Assembly: GCF_000422265.1 (NCBI RefSeq)
Contig: NZ_AULL01000017.1
Location: forward strand, 248,001 to 312,000
From: Kaistella palustris DSM 21579
GTDB taxonomy: Bacteria > Bacteroidota > Bacteroidia > Flavobacteriales > Weeksellaceae
DNA length: 64,000 nucleotides
Direction of reading: 5' to 3'
Position numbers and translations under genes: made by a program. Under the pieces are notes generated by a model. It saw only the letters and a program-made list of their open reading frames with translations, did no database searches and was not told the origin of the DNA. Of the stretch, positions 55,349 to 63,316 are shown in pieces. Position 1 is the first letter of the stretch. The number at the start of each line of letters is the position of its first letter.

Positions 55349-57364
55349 TCAGGCTTTTTTGTTTTGAGAAATCAAAGCTTTTGCCTTTTCCACCACGTGT
55401 TCCGCGGTAAAGCCATATTCAGCCATCACTTCGTCTCCCGGCGCAGATTCGCCAAATCTGTCAATGCCTATTACAGCGCCGTCATCTGTGGTATATTTCA
55501 GCCAGCCAACGGGCGAAGCAGCTTCTACCGCTAATCTTGTGCGGACATCTTTCGGGAATATCCGGTCGCGGTAAGAAGTTTCCTGTTTTTCAAACAAATT
55601 CCAGGACGGCATGCTTACCACACGGGCGTTTATGTTTTCATTTTTTAATTTTTCCTGCGCTTCCAGTATGAGATGAACTTCCGAACCTGTCGCCATTAAT
55701 ATAATATCCGGCTGCCCTTCCGAATCGGAAAGAATATAGGCGCCTTTTTCAAGATTTTCTGCTGCAGAATATTTCTTTTGATCAATTATTGGGATTCCCT
55801 GTCGGGTAAGTACGATACAAACCGGACCTTCTTTATGTTCAATTGCGACGCGCCACGCCTGTGCTGTCTCATTGGCATCCGCAGGACGAATGACCGTCAA
55901 GTTGGGCACGGTGCGCAAACCGATAAGTTGCTCAACCGGTTGATGTGTGGTACCGTCTTCGCCTAAGCCAATGCTGTCATGTGTGAAAACCATTATCGGC
56001 CTTATTTTCATAATAGCAGCTAAACGAAGTGGCGGCCGCATATAATCAGAGAATATCAGGAAGGTGGCCCCGTAAGGAATGAGATAATTGCTGAGCACCA
56101 TGCCATTGAGTACTGCGCCCATCGCATGTTCGCGGATACCGAAATGGAAGTTTCGCCCGTCCCTGTGTTTTGATGAAAAAGATTTAAAGTCGTCGAGGTT
56201 GGTGTCTGTTGAAGGTGCGAGATCCGCAGAACCGCCAATCAGTTGCGGAAAATGTTTTGCCAGCGCATTCAGGGTTTTACCGGATGCTTTTCGCGTCGCG
56301 AGTTTTTCACCGGGTTCGAATGTGGGTAGATTTTTTTTCCAGCCTTCCGGTAATTTGCCGGCAGTTATGGTTTCATATTCTTTGGCAAGTTCCGGGTGTC
56401 TTTCTCTGTAATTTTTATATAACTGATGCCAGCTTTCTTCGCTTTGTGCAGATTCTTCACCGGCATTTCTATAGTAGTTCAGCACATCATCTGGAATTTC
56501 AAAATTCCTGTCGGGATCGAAGCCGAAATTTTCTTTCACAAGCCGTACTTCATCTTTCCCCAGGGGTGAGCCGTGCGCTTCGGCGGAGTTGTGTTTGTTT
56601 GGACTGCCATATCCAATAACACTTCGGACTTTAATTAATGAAGGTCGCGAGGTCTCGTCCTGAGCTTTTTTAATGGCAGTTTCCAATGCTTCCAGATCAT
56701 TAAGATCCGGCAAATCCTGCACATGCCAGCCATAAGCTTCAAAGCGTTTGCTCACATCTTCGGTAAAAGCCAGATCGGTATCGCCTTCTATAGTGATGCT
56801 GTTGCTGTCGTAGAAATAGATCATATTTCCCAAACCGAGTTGCCCCGCAAGCGAAGCGGCTTCTGCAGTTACACCTTCCATGAGGTCACCGTCACTGCAG
56901 ATTGCATAAATCCGATAATCAAAAATATTAAAATCGGGTTGATTATAACGGGCAGCCATGTATTGCTGCGCGATTGCCATTCCCACACCGTTTGCAAAAC
57001 CCTGACCGAGCGGCCCGGTCGTAACCTCAACTCCGGGCGTAAGACCATATTCGGGATGACCCGCCGTGATGCTGTGCAGCTGCCTGAAATTCTTAATGTC
57101 TTCAAGTGAAATTCCATAACCCGTAAGGTAAAGATAGCTGTACTGCAGCATACATGCGTGTCCGCAGGAAAGAACAAAACGGTCGCGGTTAGGCCACTCG
57201 GGATTTCTGGGATTATACTTCATGACCTTTGACCAAAGCACATGACCAAGCGGTGCCAGCGCCATCGGTGTTCCCGGGTGGCCGGAGTTGGCTTTCTGTA
57301 CGGCATCCGCAGATAGAACGCGCACAGTGTCGATACTTTTCTGGATTAAATTTTTGGTTTCCAT
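55349..57364 (-). CDS. tkt: Transketolase
   Basis: Tkt transfers two-carbon units between sugar phosphates with thiamine diphosphate. The 671-residue protein has the full-length three-domain layout. Motifs are ANSGHPGTPMALAPLGHVLW, the TPP-binding GDGD-like SDGDLMEGVTAEAASLAG, and the pyrimidine-binding part GIREHAMGAVLNG, then FTHDSIGLGEDGTTHQPVEQ. It is the first gene of the leftward pentose-phosphate operon. No clear promoter motif is seen in the 540-base gap upstream, which also contains the attachment remnant of the mobile element. Confidence 0.96.
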   Translation of the reverse strand: METKNLIQKSIDTVRVLSADAVQKANSGHPGTPMALAPLGHVLWSKVMKYNPRNPEWPNRDRFVLSCGHACMLQYSYLYLTGYGISLEDIKNFRQLHSITAGHPEYGLTPGVEVTTGPLGQGFANGVGMAIAQQYMAARYNQPDFNIFDYRIYAICSDGDLMEGVTAEAASLAGQLGLGNMIYFYDSNSITIEGDTDLAFTEDVSKRFEAYGWHVQDLPDLNDLEALETAIKKAQDETSRPSLIKVRSVIGYGSPNKHNSAEAHGSPLGKDEVRLVKENFGFDPDRNFEIPDDVLNYYRNAGEESAQSEESWHQLYKNYRERHPELAKEYETITAGKLPEGWKKNLPTFEPGEKLATRKASGKTLNALAKHFPQLIGGSADLAPSTDTNLDDFKSFSSKHRDGRNFHFGIREHAMGAVLNGMVLSNYLIPYGATFLIFSDYMRPPLRLAAIMKIRPIMVFTHDSIGLGEDGTTHQPVEQLIGLRTVPNLTVIRPADANETAQAWRVAIEHKEGPVCIVLTRQGIPIIDQKKYSAAENLEKGAYILSDSEGQPDIILMATGSEVHLILEAQEKLKNENINARVVSMPSWNLFEKQETSYRDRIFPKDVRTRLAVEAASPVGWLKYTTDDGAVIGIDRFGESAPGDEVMAEYGFTAEHVVEKAKALISQNKKA

Positions 57365-57728
57365 ATTTTAGAATTCATCGTGAATGAAAGTGGAAATGAC
57401 TCCACCAGTTGATGTTTCAGAATTACAATTTCTGTCCGGCCGAAGTAGAAAATGTGGCAGAACCCGTTGTTTGAATGTTTTAAACATGCCGAAAAAGCGG
57501 CTTTTCGATTCTGTCTGAATTTTAGAACGAAAGCAACCTTATATGGCCGGAAATGTTTTTGAGGCATTGCATTTTCTGCACAGTAAGCATGCAAAAATCT
57601 TTCCAAAAAACAGAGCTCTTGGAAACAGGAAAATTTCAAAAAAAAATTTTTAAAGTGAGGTGAGAAACAGAAGCGTGTCTGGACGCGCGAACCACTATCC
57701 TGGACAATTTGTAGAGAACCAAAATAAA
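57365..57728. other. Intergenic region upstream of tkt, nothing recognised
   Basis: No gene supported. A reverse-strand frame that overlaps the tkt start lacks family character. A small GCCG/CGGC hairpin with T residues near 57490 is weak. The tkt promoter must lie here but no TAnnTTTG match was found on the minus strand. Confidence 0.5.
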
Positions 57729-57757
57729 AACCCTGTAAACAATTGGCTTACAGGGTT
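57729..57757 (-). terminator. Terminator-type hairpin beside the tRNA/tmRNA remnant
   Basis: A perfect 10-base inverted repeat (AACCCTGTAA at 57729-57738 with TTACAGGGTT at 57748-57757) and 9-base loop. On the minus strand it is followed by TTTTTATTTT, so it would have ended the transcript of an RNA gene read leftward. Confidence 0.8.
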
Positions 57758-57758
57758 T

Positions 57759-57785
57759 TGGTGGAGTTGGAGGTTTTCGAACCTT
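57759..57785 (-). other. Putative attachment site (attL): 3'-end remnant of a tRNA or tmRNA gene
   Basis: On the minus strand the sequence reads GGTTCGAA, a short spacer, then CAACTCC and ACCA. This is a T-loop motif, the 3' acceptor strand and an encoded CCA end. U at position 70 and A at 73 fit an alanine tRNA or tmRNA (both have a G3-U70 pair), but the T stem does not pair well and no 5' half follows. The integrase begins 130 bases away. Together this indicates an insertion at the 3' end of an RNA gene whose intact copy would lie beyond the right edge. Repeat length cannot be determined without the other end. Confidence 0.5.
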
Positions 57786-57840
57786 ACATATTTTAACATA
57801 ACTTAAAATATGTAAGTGTACTATTTATCAGTATTTTAAC

Positions 57841-57848
57841 TATATTTG
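57841..57848 (+). promoter_or_regulatory. Promoter -7 element (TATATTTG) of the integrase gene
   Basis: TATATTTG matches TAnnTTTG, 65 bases before the integrase ATG. It lies inside the mobile element, so the integrase seems to carry its own promoter. Confidence 0.5.
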
Positions 57849-57913
57849 TATAAGTTAATATAATTAGTTTTTATATCTAAATATAGAAGAAGTAGCACCC
57901 AAACTGGCACCCA

Positions 57914-59155
57914 ATGAATTACACTTTTAAACTTAAAAAACCTAGTGAAACTAAGGAAACCCTCATTTACTTTCGTACTTTTTTCAACAGTGAAAATAAG
58001 AATTTCATCTATTCTACTGGCGAAAAAATTAAGCCTTCTGAATGGGACTTTGAAAATAGGCAACCTAACGATTTAAATGGAAGAACTAAGCGGGCTGAAA
58101 TTCATAGAAGTCTGAAAATGCAACTAGATAGGTACAGTAGTTTTTTTACTGAGATAGTAAATCGTTATAAAAATATAAGCGAAGAACTTACTGTAAATAT
58201 ACTTAAACAACGATTTGATGAAAAGTTCAAGAAAATTACTGTAAAAAGTGATTTTTTTAGAATTTATCAGGAATTTTTGGATGAGAAGGAAAATGATTAT
58301 ACTGGAAATTCAATTTCAAATTCGACTCTAAAACGTTATAAATGTAACAAAACTTTACTTGAAGATTTTGAGAAGAATAGTAAAATCAAAGTTACTCTCG
58401 GAAAATTTGATGATAAGCTCTATAACAAATTTCTTAAATATTGTATTGAAGAAAAGAAGCATTCTGCGAATACTGTACATAGAAATGTTGGTCTTCTAAA
58501 GACTTTTTTGCTTTGGGCTTTAAATAGGAAATATACTTACAATAACGATTTTATTGCTTTCAAGAAACCTGCTAAATTTATTACTGACGAAATTGCTTTG
58601 AACTACGAACAGGTTGAACTAATTTACAATTACGATCTTGCTAAAAATAAAAGATTGGAAAAAGTTCGTGACCTATTTGTTTTTGGTTGCACTACAGGAA
58701 TGAGGTTCGGTAATTATAGCACAATCTCAAAGAGCGATCTTGAAGGTAATTTTATTAGAGTAATAGATTTAAAAAGCAAATCAAAAAATTTAGCAATTCC
58801 TTTAAATAGTATATCTAAATCAATTCTTGAAAAATATGATTATAATTTGCCGAGTATTACAAATCAGAAGATGAACGAATATATTAAGGAGGTATTTAAA
58901 GAATTAAAATTTACTGATGAAATAAAGAAGACAATGAAGTATGGTGATGAATTGGTAGACCAAAAAGCCGAATTTTGGACAAGAATTTCCTCACATACTG
59001 CAAGAAGAAGTTTCATCACTATAATGAAGAACAAACGAGTTCCGGATAAAGTAATAATGAGTTATACAGGTCATACAAGTCTGGAGGTCTTCAATGCATA
59101 CTATCGACCGAGCGAAGAAGATAAAATCAATTATATGAATGAAGTTTTTAAATAA
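57914..59155 (+). CDS. Tyrosine-type site-specific recombinase (integrase)
   Basis: A 413-residue tyrosine recombinase that should integrate and excise the element. An arm-binding-like N-terminal region (about 1-105) is followed by a SAM-like core-binding domain (about 110-215, FFRIYQEFLDEKENDYTG) and the catalytic domain. Catalytic residues are Arg264 (TTGMRFGN), Lys289, His361 and Arg364 (SSHTARRSF), His387 and Tyr396 or Tyr397 (GHTSLEVFNAYYR). All are intact. Base composition is AT-rich compared with the chromosome to its left, in keeping with transfer. It is adjacent to the tRNA/tmRNA remnant. Confidence 0.95.
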   Translation: MNYTFKLKKPSETKETLIYFRTFFNSENKNFIYSTGEKIKPSEWDFENRQPNDLNGRTKRAEIHRSLKMQLDRYSSFFTEIVNRYKNISEELTVNILKQRFDEKFKKITVKSDFFRIYQEFLDEKENDYTGNSISNSTLKRYKCNKTLLEDFEKNSKIKVTLGKFDDKLYNKFLKYCIEEKKHSANTVHRNVGLLKTFLLWALNRKYTYNNDFIAFKKPAKFITDEIALNYEQVELIYNYDLAKNKRLEKVRDLFVFGCTTGMRFGNYSTISKSDLEGNFIRVIDLKSKSKNLAIPLNSISKSILEKYDYNLPSITNQKMNEYIKEVFKELKFTDEIKKTMKYGDELVDQKAEFWTRISSHTARRSFITIMKNKRVPDKVIMSYTGHTSLEVFNAYYRPSEEDKINYMNEVFK

Positions 59156-59170
59156 TCATTAATTTAGATT

Positions 59171-59905
59171 ATGGATCAAAAGAAACTTTATGGACGTTGG
59201 AATTTTTGGGAAGAATTTGTAGGTTATCCTATGATGATTTTTTACTGGATCAAAGGTGAAAAAATTTCAAAGATGTTGTCAAAAAGAATTGAAAAGGCCA
59301 AACAGAAATCCAGCCAAATCAGTCTTACTGATAAGAAAAGAAATGAGTTTCTTATTCGATATGAAAAGTTAGATAACTTTTTCACTTTCCACTTCAAAAA
59401 TATAGATGCTTCCCGAAATCACAACTTTGAAGAGAAAATCGAATATTGTTTAGAGCAATATCGAAGAGAATCATTAAGTATTTTAAGCTCAAGCAACCTG
59501 ATGAAATTACAGGGCAATTTTTTGAATGGAGCTGAAACTACGCTTTTACTATATTTTGCTTTAGAAGGTAAAGTAAAAAGAGAAATTCGCTTATCGGATA
59601 TTATGATTGGTGAAAACAGTTCGCAAATTTTCATTGCTTTTCTAAAGGGTAAAAAATTCATAGATGAAAATCACAACCTAATCGTAGATCAGAAATCTTC
59701 CTTCATCAGAATCCACCGATTCTTAAAAGACAATCATATTATTAATCCGGATTTTCAAGACACCACTATTATTGAGGCTATGGAAAACGAATATAATTCC
59801 AATTTTGACAAAGGAACATTTTCACGGGCAATAACTGTGAAACCTAATGATTTTGAGGAAACTATCTATCAAGAATTATCTAAGTTGTTTAATATCAAGT
59901 ATTAA
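59171..59905 (+). CDS. Hypothetical protein of the mobile element
   Basis: A 244-residue protein with no family I recognise. It has no signal peptide; a hydrophobic patch (GYPMMIFYWIKG, about residues 19-30) is too short for a firm membrane segment. The rest is charged and mainly helical, with an LQGNFLNGAETTLLLYFALEG stretch near the middle. It starts 15 bases after the integrase stop, which suggests a shared transcript. By position it may regulate integration, like RteC-type proteins of other Bacteroidota elements, but I see no sequence proof. Confidence 0.7.
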   Translation: MDQKKLYGRWNFWEEFVGYPMMIFYWIKGEKISKMLSKRIEKAKQKSSQISLTDKKRNEFLIRYEKLDNFFTFHFKNIDASRNHNFEEKIEYCLEQYRRESLSILSSSNLMKLQGNFLNGAETTLLLYFALEGKVKREIRLSDIMIGENSSQIFIAFLKGKKFIDENHNLIVDQKSSFIRIHRFLKDNHIINPDFQDTTIIEAMENEYNSNFDKGTFSRAITVKPNDFEETIYQELSKLFNIKY

Positions 59906-59981
59906 ACTTTACGCAATTGAGTAGAATTGCATCATTAGTTATTCCAATCATACAATTTTGTCTGCAAATAAATATCAGATT

Positions 59982-60260
59982 ATGCAGACAACAAATCCAT
60001 TCCAAACCATTCTCGACGAATTAGGGGAAGTGAAAGACTTACTCTATTCTCTCAAAAAAGAACCTGACATCGAGTTGAAAAAGAAACTATACTCTATCAG
60101 AGAGTGTTCAGAAATTCTAAAACTCGATTATCAAACCGTACGCTCACATATTTTAAAAGGTAACATTAAAGCAGAACAAATAGGAAGATTCTACAGGGTC
60201 AACCATTTTGATCTGATGGATGCTTTAAACGAGGTCAAATCACTTAAGTATAGAAGATAG
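59982..60260 (+). CDS. Excisionase-like helix-turn-helix protein
   Basis: A 92-residue DNA-binding protein. The C-terminal half has a winged MerR/Xis-like helix-turn-helix: YSIRECSEILKLDYQTVRSH, then GNIKAEQIGRFYRVN. Such proteins act as excisionases or regulators in integrative elements of this phylum. The N-terminal 35 residues are a helix rich in Glu and Leu. I use the ATG at 59982; the longer frame from a TTG at 59958 overlaps a -7-like CAATTTTG motif at 59953-59960. Confidence 0.85.
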   Translation: MQTTNPFQTILDELGEVKDLLYSLKKEPDIELKKKLYSIRECSEILKLDYQTVRSHILKGNIKAEQIGRFYRVNHFDLMDALNEVKSLKYRR

Positions 60261-60332
60261 ATAGAGACTTTATTTATCAAGCATTCTAATTCACCCTTCA
60301 ATATTTCCTGTGCGGAATCAAACCTTTAAAAT

Positions 60333-61571
60333 ATGAGCGAAAAAATCCCATATCTAAGAGTAGGGACAACCTACTATAAAACTATTGAGAAACCATTAAT
60401 CTCAGGTGATAAAATCTCAATATTGACTCGATGGAATCGTGAGACCATTATCAGCGATCACGGAAAGATATATGTCTCAAAAGTTCCTAAGTATGATGGT
60501 TTCTGTTGTATACCATCCCATTTGCAATACCAACAAATTATCCAAGGATTCTATAATGTTTACAATGAGATTCCTTATCAGCCGATTAAAGAAACACCGG
60601 AGCAAACATATCTACAAGAGAAGATTCCATTTTCACTTAGATTTATGGAGCATATTTTTGGAGAACAGTTGGAACTAGGATTAGATTATATCAAGATCTT
60701 ACTGCAATATCCAACACAGATCCTCCCGATTCTTTGTCTTGTAAGCAAGGAAAGATCTACCGGGAAATCTACATTCATCAAATGGCTTAAATCCGTTTTT
60801 GGACTAAATATGACTTACATCAAAGGCGATTCTTTCAGCAGTCAGTTCAATTCGGATTGGACATCAATGTTGATCGTTGCTATTGATGAAGTATTCTTTG
60901 ACAAAAAGGAGATTACGGAACGACTAAAATATCTTTCCACTACCGATAAAGACAAGAAAGAGGCAAAAGGAAAAGATCGTGAAGAAGTGGAATTTTTTGG
61001 AAAATTTATTCTCTGTTCCAATAATGAAGATAACTTCATTCAGATTGATGAAAATGAGATACGATTCTGGATCATCAAGGTAAAATCGATTAAAACGGAG
61101 AATACTGAATTTCTACACAATTTAAATAAAGAAATCCCTTATTTTCTTAGATATTTAATTCAAAGACCTTTTCACAGCCGTAAGGAGACACGGATGTGGT
61201 TCACTGATTCCCAGATCAGAACCAAAGCCCTTCAGAAATTGGTTTGGAAAAATAACAACAAATTAGAATCTAAAATCGTCGAACTTTTATATGAGTTTTT
61301 TGAGAGTACGGAAGACAGCAAGATCAATTTTATTCCACAGGATATTTTCAATATGCTGGTTAAAATGTTCAGTAAACAGTATTGGACGGTAAACGATGTC
61401 CGAAAACTCCTGAAAGAAAACTGGAAACTTGAACCTCAGAACAATTCACTGGCTTACATCAAATACGACATCGATTACAGTAGAAGTTTTTACCAACAGA
61501 ATAAAACAGGACGGTATTTTACAGTAGACAGAAATTTTATTCTTCAAAAATTTGATGAAATGATGAATTAA
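60333..61571 (+). CDS. Primase-helicase family protein (SF3/D5-like ATPase)
   Basis: A 412-residue ATPase that could unwind DNA for replication of the element. The core (about 130-265) has Walker A SKERSTGKSTFIKWL (Gly144-Lys145-Ser146), Walker B MLIVAIDEVFF (Asp185-Glu186) and the asparagine-bearing motif FILCSNNED, in the order of SF3/D5-like helicases. The N-terminal part (1-120) is unassigned. No primase motif is visible within this protein; a Toprim protein follows after a 266-base gap. Plasmid-like replication of the element is inferred. Confidence 0.85.
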   Translation: MSEKIPYLRVGTTYYKTIEKPLISGDKISILTRWNRETIISDHGKIYVSKVPKYDGFCCIPSHLQYQQIIQGFYNVYNEIPYQPIKETPEQTYLQEKIPFSLRFMEHIFGEQLELGLDYIKILLQYPTQILPILCLVSKERSTGKSTFIKWLKSVFGLNMTYIKGDSFSSQFNSDWTSMLIVAIDEVFFDKKEITERLKYLSTTDKDKKEAKGKDREEVEFFGKFILCSNNEDNFIQIDENEIRFWIIKVKSIKTENTEFLHNLNKEIPYFLRYLIQRPFHSRKETRMWFTDSQIRTKALQKLVWKNNNKLESKIVELLYEFFESTEDSKINFIPQDIFNMLVKMFSKQYWTVNDVRKLLKENWKLEPQNNSLAYIKYDIDYSRSFYQQNKTGRYFTVDRNFILQKFDEMMN

Positions 61572-61603
61572 TTGATAATGAAAATAAAATCAATTAGTTA
61601 CAT

Positions 61604-61754
61604 CTCATCAAAAACCTCATCAAACTTTTAAACCTTGGTTTTTGATGTGAGACTGATGAGAAGAATATTTCTACTTTGATGAGATGATGAGACTTTGATG
61701 AGGTTATAAAGTATTGTAATTCAATTTTTTATAAGGCTTTCTCATCAATTCATC
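61604..61754. repeat. CTCATCA/TGATGAG repeat array, possible iterons of a replication origin
   Basis: Seven exact copies of the 7-base word occur in about 150 bases: CTCATCA at 61604, 61616 and 61741; TGATGAG at 61654, 61677, 61685 and 61696. Longer words repeat too: CTCATCAAA at 61604 and 61616, ACTTTGATGAG at 61673 and 61692. Forward and inverted copies give a roughly palindromic layout. The array lies between the helicase and the Toprim primase, the place where a replication origin or operator would be expected. Function is inferred. Confidence 0.6.
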
Positions 61755-61837
61755 AAAAATTAGTCGAAGACAAACTAATCCGCCTTTCATCGACAGGACA
61801 ACTACTATCTATTAATAAAAACATTAAAATTTACACA

Positions 61838-62716
61838 ATGAACTGCAAACAATTTAACAACATATCGTTGGAAGAAGTCCTCCTTTCTCTCGGACACCTT
61901 CCTACGAAACAAAATGAAAAAGAAGCTTGGTATCTCAACCCCTTTGCCAACGAATCCCAAGCCTCTTTTAAAATCAATAAAAGAATAAACTATTGGTACT
62001 TATTTTCAGAAGGAATCGGTGGAACGAATACCGACTTTATGAAGAAATATCTGAACGCTTCAGTCAATGAAGTTTTAGTATGGGCAGAAGATCAGAATTT
62101 CTCTTCTTTTCAAAAGCAAAACATTCCTGATCAGAAGTTCGAAAACCCGAGTAAAAATTATGAGATACTTGATGTGAATGAAATCCAGCATCCTGCACTT
62201 TTGGAATATTTAAGAGAAAGAAAAATTGGAAATCAAACTCAGTTCTTACACGAAATTCGTTACCGAATGAATGATAAAAACTATTTCGGAATTGGATTCG
62301 AGAACGATTCTGGCGGTTATGAAATCCGTAATAAATATTCTAAAATCTGTTTGGGTAAAAAAGGTGTTTCAACCATTAAAAATGGTTCGGTATCGCTTCG
62401 AATTTTCGAAGGTTTTTTTGATTTTATTTCCTTTAAAAATGTAGAAAATTTTTTAGAAAAAGAACCTTCTGATTATATCATTTTGAATTCCGTTTCGATG
62501 ATTCACAATATTAAAAATTCATTAGGAAATTATGAAAATATTGAACTTTATTTTGACAATGACGAAGCCGGAAATCTGGCGGTTGAAATGATTAAAAATG
62601 AAAACAAAAACGCAGAAGATTGTCGGGTTTTATATTCAGATTTTAAAGATTTGAATGACTGGATGATTCACAAAAATCCATCACCTGAAAGACAAGTGAA
62701 ACAAAGGCGAAGGTGA
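61838..62716 (+). CDS. Toprim-domain protein, primase-like
   Basis: A 292-residue protein of the mobile-element primase type. The N-terminal part (about 1-85) has the layout of a DNA primase zinc-finger region (WYLNPFANESQASFKIN, then YWYLFSEGIGGTNTDFM) but without the usual cysteine set. The Toprim domain has the catalytic glutamate in RIFEGFFDFISF (Glu191) and the DxD motif in LYFDNDEAG (Asp240, Asp242). A role in priming replication of the element, along with the helicase upstream, is probable. Confidence 0.87.
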   Translation: MNCKQFNNISLEEVLLSLGHLPTKQNEKEAWYLNPFANESQASFKINKRINYWYLFSEGIGGTNTDFMKKYLNASVNEVLVWAEDQNFSSFQKQNIPDQKFENPSKNYEILDVNEIQHPALLEYLRERKIGNQTQFLHEIRYRMNDKNYFGIGFENDSGGYEIRNKYSKICLGKKGVSTIKNGSVSLRIFEGFFDFISFKNVENFLEKEPSDYIILNSVSMIHNIKNSLGNYENIELYFDNDEAGNLAVEMIKNENKNAEDCRVLYSDFKDLNDWMIHKNPSPERQVKQRRR

Positions 62717-62764
62717 GTAAAATAAACAAAGGTAAAATGTGGTGGTATGTTAGTGCAAAAAGTA

Positions 62765-62807
62765 CCCAAAGTTTACAATAAGCGTATCCGCTGATTGCAA
62801 AATTGGG
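62765..62807 (+). other. Candidate oriT: hairpin with flanking imperfect inverted repeat
   Basis: A short palindrome AGCG-TATC-CGCT (62781-62792) is flanked by arms CCCAAAGTTTACAATA (62765-62780) and GATTGCAAAATTGGG (62793-62807). The arms are imperfect inverted repeats. The region is noncoding and 60 bases upstream of the mobilization genes, as expected for an oriT. The nick site cannot be read from sequence. Confidence 0.45.
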
Positions 62808-62866
62808 ATTTTTGATTTCTTCCTATCGTCAGAAATGTTTTTTTTAAATACGCCAAAATTAATACA

Positions 62867-63316
62867 ATGGAAAAAGACTTTTTACAAGAATTTATACACC
62901 AGGTAGCCAAAGAAAATCAAGCAAAGATTGCTCAGGAAAAGAGAAAAAAATATTTTCAGGAATTAGGTCGTAAAGGTGGTTTGAAAACCAAAGAAAATAA
63001 AAAATTGGACAAAGTTATTTCAATACGAATGACCAATTCTGAATATGAAATTCTACTTCAAAAGCAAGAAAAACATCCGCTAAAATTGTCCACTTATATC
63101 CGGAATATTTTGTTCGAAAAAGAACTAAAAATCAATGAATTTCAAACTGATGAAGTCTTACTTCAATACGGAGCCCATTTCAAAAAAATCACCAACCTTT
63201 TACGAAATCGGGAATGGAATGCTATTGAAAATAAGAAAGAAATCTTGATGAGAATTGAAAATTTGATCGAATTAATTCATCAATATTTATATATAAAAAT
63301 TCAGAAAAATGAATAA
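62867..63316 (+). CDS. MobC-like mobilization accessory protein
   Basis: A 149-residue basic protein of the relaxosome accessory type. The N-terminal 45 residues are lysine-rich (FQELGRKGGLKTKENKKL), followed by a ribbon-helix-helix-like VISIRMTNSEYEILLQKQEK and a helix (LSTYIRNILFEKELK). Its stop overlaps the relaxase ATG by 8 bases, which supports a joint role in nicking oriT. The name is based on position and fold appearance; sequence identity to characterised MobC proteins cannot be judged. Confidence 0.75.
   Translation: MEKDFLQEFIHQVAKENQAKIAQEKRKKYFQELGRKGGLKTKENKKLDKVISIRMTNSEYEILLQKQEKHPLKLSTYIRNILFEKELKINEFQTDEVLLQYGAHFKKITNLLRNREWNAIENKKEILMRIENLIELIHQYLYIKIQKNE

Noticed and set aside
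57346-57639. 97-codon leftward frame overlapping the tkt start
   Set aside because: Cysteine- and phenylalanine-rich without family features; overlaps the tkt start codon; most likely noncoding.
57759-57850. Complete tRNA or tmRNA gene
   Set aside because: Only the 3' end features are seen; the D and anticodon arms (or the tmRNA body) do not follow and the T stem is mismatched.
61604-61754. CRISPR array
   Set aside because: Repeats are only 7-11 bases, occur in both orientations and have irregular spacing; no cas genes.
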